Below, piece after piece: positions 25,624 through 38,500 of a stretch of 64,000 nucleotides of DNA. Origin of the DNA: Doris montereyensis (Eukaryota > Mollusca > Gastropoda > Nudibranchia > Dorididae); NCBI GenBank assembly GCA_037039925.1, contig JAXRKP010001620.1:5001-69000 (forward strand), given 5' to 3'. Under the pieces are notes generated by a model, which worked only from the letters and a program-made list of their open reading frames with translations, had not been told where the DNA came from and searched no databases. Numbering within the stretch: position 1 is the stretch's first letter; every line of letters begins with the position of its first letter. Made by a program: the position numbers and the translations under genes.

Positions 25624-26760
25624 GTTAAAAAAACACACAGTGCAAGTTGATGACTTGCCAGTAAAAGGGAAATCACTCTAGAAATCAGCGAGGTTGTCCT
25701 AGTGAAAAGCCATTGCTTTTATGGATGATATCTAACATTTAACATAGAAATACCGACATAATGTTCACTCAAGATTATATTGTCTTAACTACACATCTGT
25801 TGATTTGGGAATTATGATCACTGGCTGAGAATTTCTGGATCTGATCTACATCTAGATCATTATTCTGCTAACGCTCACAAAAGGCTTGTACTCGTCTACC
25901 TATCTGTTCCTTTCATCTAATTGTTCTTTTGTCTCTGTTAGTCATAAACTTCCTTTGTTTTTCTTTCGAGCATGATTATTCTCTAGAGTTAAATCTAATA
26001 GATTTCAAGCACTTTTGTTCTGCGTTTTGTTTTTGAATTGAGTGCATCTTTATCAGTTTTTGTTTCACCTTCATAAAATAAATAAATCATGGCGTTCCTT
26101 TTTGCACATTTCCTCATAAGTATGGATTATAAATGGTTCGCATAATTTTGAGTGAGTAAACACATTTCAAGGTTTTTGGTTGCTGAATAAGAACCAGATT
26201 CAACGTTACATGACCTAATTCCATGTCAACTATGGCGTAATATAGATTATCAGCCTTTGTTCCAAATGGTTTATGGGTAGTCAGGACAATATAATTCTGT
26301 GCCTTGGAAATCAGAGTGAGAAATGAGAGTCAGAATTTCCAGGGAGGGAATAAGACCCCAACCCGTGGCTAAATTCTCTTGCTGTTCATATTAACATCGA
26401 CAGATTGGCTTGGCATTTCACGTACTGTAAACAAAATATCATCTTTTAAAGTAATGTAACATCAAAAGTTTATGCCCCTCTATCTTGTGTTGAATTTATT
26501 ATGAAATGCATTACTGGTTTCTGCAACAGGCATGTGAATCTTTTCAACACTTCAGGGTTTGAACATCTGTAAAACAAACATTAAAAAAAAGAAAGAAACA
26601 AAATTGAGAAACAAATGCTGAATATTGTTCAAACGTTTTTGTTAATGTTATAAATTTTAATATCTATGTATAAAAACAACTTTTTGTAAAATTTTAGAAA
26701 ACACATAAAAAAAGATAATCTTTCTAAATTTAAAAATTACTAGATATATTAGAATAATTA
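25624..26760. other. No gene seen
   Basis: AT-rich sequence without recognisable repeats or exons. It lies downstream of the EMI-domain gene and probably beyond its 3' end. Confidence 0.4.
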
Positions 26761-26775
26761 TAATAATAATAATAT

Positions 26776-26966
<191 letters not shown>

Positions 26967-27129
26967 TGCTTGAATTATTATCTTGAATTAGTCTCTGTGA
27001 TATCTTTTTTTTTTACCTGTAAGCCTTATTCGTCAAAAATCTCTGTGTTCACAATTTTTGTCAATGGTGAAAAAAGAACAATATTTCCCCATAAAAACAA
27101 TAAAAATAACAATAAGTCGTAATTCTATG

Positions 27130-27247
27130 TTATTGGATTATCATATCCTCACCATCTGTTCTCACTACGCCTTCGGCGAAAACGTAAGCATTTTCTGTGT
27201 GGCCCATTTCAACGCTCTCTTCAGCAGCTTTCTTTAGTCGCCGTTGC
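27130..27247 (-). CDS. EMI gene exon 7: cytoplasmic tail and stop
   Basis: Acceptor TCTTACTCAATATTAG. Completes the Lys codon and encodes QRRLKKAAEESVEMGHTENA, then YVFAEGVV and an acidic end, finishing IIQ and TAA. The basic start fits a stop-transfer signal. The Tyr in ENAYVF could be a phosphorylation or sorting site (inference). I see no canonical polyadenylation hexamer close downstream. Confidence 0.85.
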
Positions 27248-29528
27248 CTAATATTGAGTAAGAAAAAGACATATTAAAAAATAGACTAATCAAAATAAAT
27301 ATATAAATGAAGTAAATTAAAGAAATGATACCAACAAACAAAAAAAGAATTTTTAATCAAGAAATAAATCTTATAAAAAAAAGAATTGAAATACAAATAA
27401 GATTTTAAAAATAAAACAATTGTACTGTGTTAGAAGTCAAGGTCCATATTTGGCAGTAGCCTCCTTAAACTAGTTGAAAATAGATTTATCAGTGCTATTT
27501 GCGTCTAATTTAACCAGTTTTTTGTTTGTTTGATTGGAATTTACCTGGCCCACCATATGTGGTGATCTCAAAGCGAATTAAGGGGAAAACACGCGAGAGA
27601 TGAAAGATTAGTTCAAGTGTGAAAGGAAAGAAGTAGGATCTATCAGTAGCACTCGCCAACCGCCCATCTTAATATGACAGGCAAAACATTTTAAAAAAAA
27701 TAAAAACAAATAAAAAGAACTTGGGATGAGGGACGGACCATGAACACAATCTAATTCACATAACCATCTACATCATTAGGGCTCAAACGAAGTGAAATCA
27801 ACTCCCAACTCTATTTCCAACCAACTTTGACTTTTGTTGAAAGGGAGAAGGACGGCTAGGCCTGTATGAAATATAAAATAATTAGTTGCCTGACTAAGCG
27901 CCCCCCCAAGAACAACTAGACCTGTATAAATTATAAAATAATTAGTCACCTGACAGAGTGCTTCCCCCCATCCCCCCTCCAACTTCAATGCCCCACCCTT
28001 TCCATGTTGCTTCCACCGTGGCCCCAACATCAATGTTTTTATTAATGAGTTGACGGTCGCACTAAAAATTCTCCCCAGTTGTAATCCACGAAACCTTAGT
28101 GAATCCATGGCGCATACACTTCTCACAGAACAACATCGGCAGTCTCGTGTTGAGTTGAAATGGAATGAATCAGAAAAGGGAAAGTAGTAACTCCTTTTGC
28201 TTTCTATGTCATTAATTACTGACTTAGGGCCTTCTGCTATCGAGGTTATCAGACTCCGCAGCCTCGGCTGTTTTCTTGATTTCCCTACTGAAAGGAACCC
28301 GTTCTCTTCTTCTAAATTATTTCAATTTCTCTAAGTATTTCCAGTTCGTTGTATGATGTAAGTTCAATGGTACTTCTGTTTGTTCTCTTTAGATCGTTAT
28401 TCAGGGTAAATGGGCGAGTTGTTGTAGGTCGTCCTATTTGTGTTTTGTCATTTTCTGTGAAGTAAGTTATCATTGCTTTGTTCGCTAGAATGTCGTGGGT
28501 CTCTTCTTAAGATGTGTCCGAGTAATCTCCACCTTGCCTCTAGAATTTGGATTGAGAGTGGCGTTCCCTGTCATTTTTTGTTGAGGGATTCATTTGAAAT
28601 TTTCGTTGGATAGTGTATGCCCAGCTCTCGTCACAGCTGTTTTTTTGTGTGAAATGTGTCTTGTTTTCTTCTGTTTTCACCATTGTTCATGTTGCACAAT
28701 TGTATAGGACGATAAATTAAAAAAAAAAAAATCATATAATTGAAGCCTTGTTTTCTATTCAAACAGTCTTTTCTTCTTTTTCCATTTTGTACGAAATTCA
28801 AATAGAAGTGGAATGGATTGGGGTGGAAAGGAGTCACAGTTGATTGCACCATGTTTGCGGCCTAGGTCACTCACTTCTTCCACAGATGCAGCCCAATCAA
28901 AACTAAGACGCAGAGAAGGAAGACGCAGGCACAAATGATGCCTGTGTAAGCCCCACTGGATAAATTCAGAAAGATGCTGTTGTCACTGTCATGCTTGACT
29001 GGTTTGCTTTCCACGGTGTGTTCTGAGATGAAATAGGAAAAAGTTTTAATCTATGACACAGCATGATGGGATCTATAACGTCTTCAAGAAAATAGTCAGT
29101 TCATGGGTCGAATTCACAAATAAATAATATTTCCCAAGTTTCCAAGCAATGTTAAACCTATGGATTGCTAAACATAGCATCAAGTTGTTATGGATTGCTA
29201 AACATAACATCAAGTTGCTATGGATTGCTAAACATAACATCAAGTTGCCATGGATTGCTAAACATAACATCAAGTTGCTATGGATTGCTAAACATAACAT
29301 CCTGTTGCTATGGATTGCCAAACCTACTAACAATGGGCAAAGTGTGTAACACAGTTTGCTTTCTAAGCGATTTGCTTAGCCTCAAAACATGTTTTATTTC
29401 CACTCTAGTTCCTCCGATGTGTGTCACATGGAGATATCAAATGTTATGCAAATTGAATAGAAATACAATTAAATTTTTTTTTTAAAAAATAAAAAAAAAA
29501 AAAATAAAAAAAAATATAAAAAAATAAA

Positions 29529-29563
<35 letters not shown>

Positions 29564-32500
29564 ATGTCATGCAAATCAAACTGATGGCTGAAAGTATATC
29601 TAAATATAAGTAACATGTGATATGGTCTAAACTAATCCTATAAGAAATTACAGTGGTGTCGGCCAAAGAACCCGGTCTGCCTAAGAACCCGCTATTTCCA
29701 TGTGATGGCATATTCCTTGTATAAAACTAGACCTTACTAGTTACAGCCTGGTCCGCCTTAGAACCCTGTCTGCCTAAGAACCCGCTATTTCCATGTGATG
29801 GCATATTCCTTGTATAAAACTAGCCCTTACTAGATACAGCCTGGTCCGCTTTAGAACCCGGTGTGATTGTTAGTTGAGAATCATGAAACCAACATTCCAC
29901 ACTCAATTTAATGCTATTAATTGTTGACAAGATGTGATATTTTGCAAGTGAATCATAGAAAGGTGAGGCAATTCTCTAGATAATAAACAGAAACTGGTTA
30001 TCTATTGGGGTCTGGCCAAAATTTTAAGGTCAAAGGGAACAACCCATAAAATATATATAAATAATGAAGCAAAAATACAAGGCATGTCACGGTTGGAGTT
30101 CACATTAGAACCCGGTCTGCCTAAGAACCCGATGTTTCTGTTTCCCGTGGCCCGAGTTCTTAGGCAGGCACCACTATGTCAGCAAAACTTTATAAAAAAA
30201 AATTCAAATTTTTCATTTCCCTTCGAAAGAGGCAGACTGAGTCAAAATTAGTTCCACAGAATATCAAAACATCATTGTCCTATCATTTCACTAGAAAACA
30301 ATTTAGCAAACACAGGGCTACAACACTTACCAGGAAAACTACAATATTATGTCACAATGAGTAGGGAGCATACTATCTATAACCATCATCCTCGTCATGA
30401 AGGCCGTGACTTTCAAACAAGAAAAATATATTCTAAACATTACCCGTCCATCACACTATTATTTCTAATGACTTTATGAAACAAAACAAACGTTAAAGCA
30501 AACAAAATCAAAGCTAAAAAACAAACCCAACTAAACAAAACAAAAAAGCCCCAAAAAGCTCAAATTAAAAACCAACACCTCCACCATAAAAACAGTGCAC
30601 AAAACCACAAAGATAAAAATGGTAACAATGTATAGAAATGTAAGTTACACAGGATAATGGAAAAACTAACAAATTAGTCTAGAAGTCAAACAAAATTAGT
30701 AGTCAAATGAGAAAAGATCAAGAGCGAAAGTTGATTTCTTTTTTAAAAGAAAAAAGAAGATATTTTTAAAATGGATGATTCAATAGGAGGAAGTAAATAC
30801 ACTTTCAATAACATTCCTTCTATATGAGGAAAACAATGATAAGACAAAAGCAATAACCAAAAAATGAATTTTACACATTTGATCTAATTTGTCTTGGCTA
30901 AAGTGCTGAACATACAAAAAGACCCACAAGTTGGTGTACAAGATAAAGAAGATGAGATGCCACAATAGCAATATTAGTCTTAACTGCTAACAGGATAGTA
31001 TGATCATATGAGAGTATGAGGGTCACATATAGTAATGAAGACAATACAAAACATTACTTGTGAATTGATAACAGGCATAAGTCAATGAGCAATAGGCAGA
31101 ATTCAGTAAATATTACAATAGATGTATATACATGCAATGACAATAAACAAAGGATGAAACTGTAAAGGTAGTCGCATATCCACTGACTATGTTAGATATG
31201 GATCTATGCCAGTAGAGCTTGTCTGAAAATTGTAATGAAACATGATATAAAACTTTGAATAAAAGTGTAAATGTGTTTTTACAATGCTGTCAATTCATAT
31301 TGTCTCACTAATACTTAGACATTTTCATCATAGTTTTTTGGATATTGTAATCATAACGTCTTGGATGTTGTAATCATTAAGATGTCGGACATGGTCACTA
31401 TAAATTCTAAGACGTTGTTGTGTCATCATGAGTTGACGTTATTTTCTGGGACATTGGTCTTAACCGAAGTGGTCTGGATAAATCTTAGGACATTGTTAAA
31501 AGTTTTTGACCACTTTGAGGAGACATGGGAGGAAAACAAGATGACTGTCAGGTATAAAAAATTTGGAGAAAAGAACGAAATATGTATCAGCAGCTTTCAC
31601 CAAATCACTGGCTTGGGGCAATGAAGCTTGTGAAATAAGTTCATGCATTAGATGACAGCAGTTAGATAAAATACAAAACACATATTAGGAAACAAAAAGC
31701 TTCTTCACAACATTAAGACACAGTGAGAGGGATCCCGTCTCCACCGACAAAATAAAACAACAACAACAAACAAAAAACAGCAACAAACACTGAAGAGTAT
31801 GAAGGAGTACAACAAAAAAATGACAGGAATTTATTCTTTTTTTTTTTTCTAGGAAAACTACAATGAAGGTAGGCATGAATTAATAAAGAGGAAAATAAAA
31901 TTTATATGACAAATATATATTGATATAATGTATTACATTCGACGGAAAAGCCATTTCAAAGCCAGTTAAATAGTGTGTATATGTCAGCCATATCTGAAAT
32001 CAAACCACAGCAAATAGTGATACAATGTCTGATTTGTTCCATTAAAATTTACCCTGTTCACCATATGTGGTAATCTTAGGAGTGACTTAAAAGGAATCAG
32101 AAAGATGAGAGATAGGCGAATGGAAATAAATATGACCTATCAGCAGTACACACCCATGACACTATGCCTTCAGTTCATGTCTCATATTGGAGTTTGTCTC
32201 AAATACAGGGATAACATTAACATTGTAAAAAAATAGCTTAGTTTATCATTACTTAACTTGAGAAAGAAAGAGAGACGGAACAAAGTAAAAAATAAGTAGA
32301 TATGATTAAACACATAGGTGAATAAAAGTTCCTCCAAGGCCATTAAGGTCCATAAACCTGAGCTTGTCCCTATTTCTATAGCCTGAAGCTGAACAGGTGA
32401 TAATAATCGCTCCCGGACAGGACGCTTGTCTGGCACAATTTTCACCCCCAACCTAGCGCTTGTACCCATTAGCACCTGGGTCGAATGGGGAAGAGTATAG

Positions 32501-35500
32501 TTTGTAGAATCGATGAAGGTCAGATGTGCCTAAGTGATTGTTATGAAGGTCAGATGTAAACGCCTAATCGTGATTATTATGAAGGTCAGGTGTAAACGAT
32601 CGTGATTATTATGAAGGTCAGGTGTAAACGCCTATCGTGATTATTATGAAGGTCAGGTGTAAACGCCTATCGTGATTATTATGTGTAAACGCCTATCGTG
32701 ATTATTATGAAGGTCAGGTGTAAACGCCTATCGTGATTATTATGAAGCAGTGAATTTTTTCCCTCTATTTGCGTGGATGCAGTAATCTTGGGGGTAACTT
32801 GTGAGGCAATATAAAGGTTAAAGATGAAAGTTAAAAAGAGTGAAAGTGCCCCCCAATAAGCAGTGATGTAAAAACAAGCAATTGATATTGACTTCTATAA
32901 TGTTTGATACTGAAATCTAAGAGTGAGACAAATTATATACAAAAGACAACAAAAGACACAGCCAGACTGATAAAGAAACCATGCCAAAGCTTAAAGTGAA
33001 GTCCCAAAACTTCAGAAAATAAAAGCGAGAGACGATGGAATGACAAAGATCTCTACAGACAGACGTACATACGCACATTTTTGGTTGCACTGACTACCAA
33101 GCAATTCAACGAGTGAGAGAAATAACAATAACATTAAAAAATATATAATAATAACAACAATAATAATAAACACCCAACAAGTTCAAAACAGTTCAAGGCA
33201 GGGGTGAAGGTGATGCCCTTTGTCGGTGATTACCTTCCTTTCTAGGTGCATGGGTGACCAGCGGTGGGGTGGAGAGAGCGACAGGCCCACCACTCTCAAA
33301 ACGCCCACCACCACCACTCCCAGAGGCGGTCCCTGAGAGCCGCCAGCAAAAACAGAAGAAAAGAACAGGATGAATAGAAGAAAGTTTGGTGGGGGAGTTT
33401 TTTGGTTTCAAATTGATCATTTTGTCGTTTTCTTTTTTTTTTTTATTATTAATGTGACTATAACACTAAGCAACGATTGTCAAGCCAAAGACAGTGACAG
33501 TTTCTCGGCTTAACGTGAATACAACACTAAGCAACAGGTGTCAAGCCAAAAACAGTTACAGTTTCTCTAATGTAAATACAACACTAATCAATTGTTGTCA
33601 CGCCAAAGACAGTTTTAGTTTGTCGGCTCATTGTGAATACAACACTAACCTACGGTTGTCAGGCCAAAAACAGTTACAGTTTGTCGGCTAAATGTGAATA
33701 TAACACCAATCAATGGTTGTCAAATAAAAGACAGTTACAGTTTGTCGGCTCAATGTGAATACAACACTAAGCAACTGTTGTCAAACCAAAGACAGTTACA
33801 GTTTCTCGGCTAAATGTGAATATAACACCAATCAATGGTTGTCAAACAAAAGACAGTTACAGTTTGTCGGCTCAATGTGAATATAACACTAAGCAACGAT
33901 TGTCAAGCCAAAGACAGTTACAGTGTGTCGGCTCAATGTGAATATAACATTAAGGAATGGTTGTCACGCCAAAGACACTTACAGTTTATCAGTTCAATGT
34001 GAATATAAGACTAAGCAATGTTGTCAAATCAAAAGCAGTTACAGTTTCTCGGTTCAATGTGAATATAACACTAAGGAACGGTTGTCAAGCCAAAGACAGT
34101 TACACTTTGTCGGCTCAATGTGAATATAACACTAAGGAACGGTTGTCAAGCCAAAGACAGTTACACTTTGTCGGTTCAATGTGAATATAACACTAAGGAA
34201 CGGTTATCAAGCCAAAGACACTTACAGTTTGTTGGTTCAATGTGAATATAACACTTAGGAATGGTTGTCAAGCCAGAGACACTTACAGTTTGTTGGCTCA
34301 ATGTGAATATAACACTTAGGAATGGTTGTCAAGCCAAAGACAGTCGCACAGTTTGTCGGCTCACAATGATGGTCCTGTATGTCCCACAAGTTGGATGATT
34401 TTGGAGTTATAATCATCATCCGATTCAGTCTGTCAATGGTCCTGTCATCAGATTCAGTCTGTCAATAGATTCAGTCTGTCAATGGTCCTGTCATCAGATT
34501 CAGTCTGTCAATGGTCCTGTCATCAGATTGTCATCAGATTCAGTTTGTCAATGGTCCTGTCATCAGATTTAGTCTGTCAATGGTCCTGTCATCAGATTCA
34601 TTCAGTCTGTCAATGGTCCTGTCATCATATTTAGTCTGTCAATGGTCCTGTCATCAGATTCAGTCTGCCAATGGTCCTGTCATCATATTTAGTCTGTCAA
34701 TGGTCCTGTCATCAGATTCAGTCTGTCAATGGTCCTGTCATCATATTTAGTCTGTCAATGGTCCTGTCATCATATTTAGTCTGTCAATGGTCCTGTCATC
34801 AGATTTAGTCTGTCAATGGTCCTGCCATCAGATTCAGTCTGTCAATGGTCCTGCCATCAGATTTAGTCCGTCTTCTTCTTTAATGGGATGGATTACATTT
34901 TGAGTTGCTTTAGAGATCCTTGAAATGGAAAATCAAAGACTGCCTCAATTGTGGGTCCATGTGACCAATGGTCCTGTCATCAATCAGTTTGTCAATGGTC
35001 CTGTCTTAAAAAAAAAAAATGTTTTAAATGTGTGACCAAGTTTAGTCTTCTGTTTGTAATCAATTTCATTTGAATTTTGTTGTTGTCTTTAGTTTGGATT
35101 ATCTTTCCAGGTGAGAAATTTAGATCTGTTCTAGTCTTTCTCCCCATGAGTTTATGTGTAGTTCGGACTATCATACAATTCTAAGCCAACACTATCCCCC
35201 TCCACCCTGTCTGACTTATTCCCACTGGACATTTGAAGCCAAATTTTCATTATCACCATGACGAAGACTGCAAATTTGTTTGTTTTATTGGGAATTTACC
35301 CTGTCCACCATATGTGGTGATTTGAGGGTGAATAAGGAGAGAAAAGCGAGATGGAAATATAACTGAAATAGTTAAAGAAAAGTCATAAGAACGCCCGCCA
35401 ACAGAAGTAAAATAAAATAGTGACTTTAATACTCACCAAGAAATCAACCTCAAGCACACACAGCAATGGTATTTTAAAACGCCAAAGATCCCAAAAACAA

Positions 35501-38500
35501 CAGATTTACTCAAAAGCCCAGTACTACACTTTTAAGAAAAGTCAAATTTCTTATGAGAGCCTATAAAGTGATCTGATAGACTGAAACCCAGACTTAATGT
35601 CACTCTGTTTGTTTTTGAAAGATTTATTTTTCTTATTGTAGTTTTGTAGACTAAGAAAACTGTCATTATATGACTTATGTGATTTCCTAGGAGTTTCTTT
35701 TACTGTTCTTCTATTTTTCTAAAAAAAAATATTATAAGGCTATGACAACCCTAGGGGCACAAAGAAAATGATCCATTAACAAAAATAAAAATTGTGATAA
35801 AAGAAAAAAAAAGGACATGCAGAAGAAAAAAAACTCCCACAAAACAAAACAAAACAAAAATGCAAAGAACTTCTCAAGGACAAATCTATTATGTTCTGTT
35901 GTACAAAATTTAACTGTATTGTTTCAGTGGCTGAAACTTGAGAGAAAAAGAAAAAAAAGGCAGCAATAAAAAGCAAGTAAAAAACACAAACCGTAAGCTG
36001 CTATCCTATTGGCCCAAGTCATTGTTTTTTTCTTTTGAGATAATCACACAAAAATACAATCCAAACTTAATTCATCCACTTGAAAGAGACTTCACCAGAG
36101 TTTTATTTTGTGTATATATATATATATATAGCCAGTGTCAGTAAAACTGATTAAAATCATGTAAGTCCGCCAGACATTATTTTTCAGGAGAAGCAAAAAA
36201 AAACCACGTAATATATCATCAAATAGGGCTGCAAACACCATATTATGCCTTCGTAATTTCAATTTCATAACTACTTCAGTCTGTAGAACGTAGTAAATGG
36301 GAAAAGAAATTCACCCTGTCGGGCATGAACAGTCTTTTGTTGAGAGGCTGGCATCTTCCACTGGACCACCCTTGGACTTGGGCCAAAAGAGCAGCACCTT
36401 GACAATTTGTTATCGCCATACTTATTGTGCGTTGTGTTAGTAAAGAATTCTACTTTTTTTAAACTGCTCTACGATTAAAGGAGAGAGGAAGCAAATAAGA
36501 CGTTGTCTGGTTAGCTTGATATAAAATCACCGCAGACAAACCATCACCTTTCTCAACGCCTGACTCAGTGCCAGCAGGCTCTGGGGCATTGGTATCCGTC
36601 ATTTTGTCTAAACGGTCACCTCCTTTGCACTTGCATTTTCATCCGTGGATAGTGGTTTAGTATCCGTCACTTTGTCTAAACGGTTACCTCCTTTTGCACC
36701 TGCATTTTCATCCGTAGATGGAGGTTTAGTATCCGTCACTTTGTCTAAACGGTTACCTCCATTTTCAGCCTTATTTTTATCTGCAGAAGGCATTTTCGGG
36801 ATTACCTTCCGGAAAACCCTACGGTTTGGTCCAAGGCAGCACAAAAGGAAGGAGAAACAGATAAATGGATATAATATCAACATTGACACTTAAAAAGAGC
36901 TAATGGCTTCAAATGATGACATCAGTGTTGCTGGAAGAGAAAATTGGGAAGGAAAAAAAAGTTTCACACGCACTCGAAAATGCCTAATCCAAAATTCAAG
37001 AGACTCAAGATTTCTGTTTGAATTAAGCATCTTTCAGACTATCCTATTATCCAAGTGTCACCAACTACGTGATGTTGTTTTTCATTTTTGTGTATTTTCC
37101 CTGTTGCGATGACACGAATATGCATCCATCCATGCCTATTTACTTCTTCCGCGTTTTCTCTGTTTCGTTTAGATTATGTTGGCTGTCATCAACAACAACA
37201 AAAAAAGAAAAGAAAATGAAGACGTCTAGGGGAACAGAATTTGTTTTGGACTAAAGGTAAATCTTGGATTAGAGTGAAATTAATTCCGGAAAAAATCGAG
37301 ACATTTCAAAATTTTCAAACTAACATAAGTTTTGGACTTAGCGACTTTGAGTGTGATTGCACGACCATGTGAAATAACAGCAATAGTGTTTTTAAGTCTG
37401 GTCCTATGTTAGACCCCAATGAGCACAAAAGTTTTGGTGTTTGTAAAACTATACCTAGAGAAGAAAAAGATGATCAAAATGCATCTCATGCATGGTTGCA
37501 TCAAATCATACTCGTACGATGAAATCAAACCGGATGAAAAATGCAAAAGTGTTAAAAAATCACAGGGGGACAAGATGCTGCAACACCGGAGAACATGGAT
37601 ATGGTGACTTTGGTCTTTTTCTGACTTGATTTGATTTTACCCACATCCACGGTGATCTTGGGCATTTTTGGTAGGATTTTTTTTAGTAATGCCCAGACCG
37701 CCCTGTAAACACTCAAGCGATCTTTAACATGCACAGAATGTTGTGATCCGCACACGGGAACTCCTTTTTATCGTCCGTCTCGATGGGACTAGGTGTCGAC
37801 CCACCTGCATGGAACACAGGAGGTGGGTTTAGCTAGAATAAACTCAAGAAAACTTTTCAACCTGTTGGGCATGAATACATGACCTCTTCATTGAGATGCC
37901 GACATCTTGCCTCTGGAAACAAGACAAGTGACAAACACACAAGGTTCTGTTGCCATGACAACAGCCATGTTAAAATTTTCTTTCTTGTGCATGACATTGA
38001 AAGTATCTAAACAAGAAGGTAATTCAAATTTATCTTTCATTGGCATTTTCTTTCAGCACAAATTTGTTGCTTCATTGTAATTTACGCCGTCCACCATATG
38101 CAGTGATCTCAGGTGAATTTAAAGGAAACAACAATATGACAAAAAGACATGTGTATATGAGTGACAGAAAAGAAGTAGGACCTACCAGTAGACCTACGAA
38201 AGGGTGATGTTAGAGGAAAAGGAAAGAAAGATTCTGATGTGTGAATGAGGGAAAGGATAGAAGTTAGATAGACCAGTAGAATCTGCCACATGGTTTCTGA
38301 ACTTTCAGCATATTCACCTAGTAACTCTTGACACGGTGATGCCAGATAAGACAAAACAACAATAACAAAAGATTTTTTTAAAATGGAGAATAATTACACC
38401 CCCCCCCTCCCCCACGAGTATATTTATATGTCAATATTTTCACGGCAAATTGGGTGAGATCTTCTTTTACATAAATAGAACATCTAAAAATTAAATCAAA

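Noticed and set aside
27776..28126. 116-residue minus-strand frame in EMI gene intron 6
   Set aside because: No motif, no splice sites that fit the gene's phases; lies next to LINE remains.
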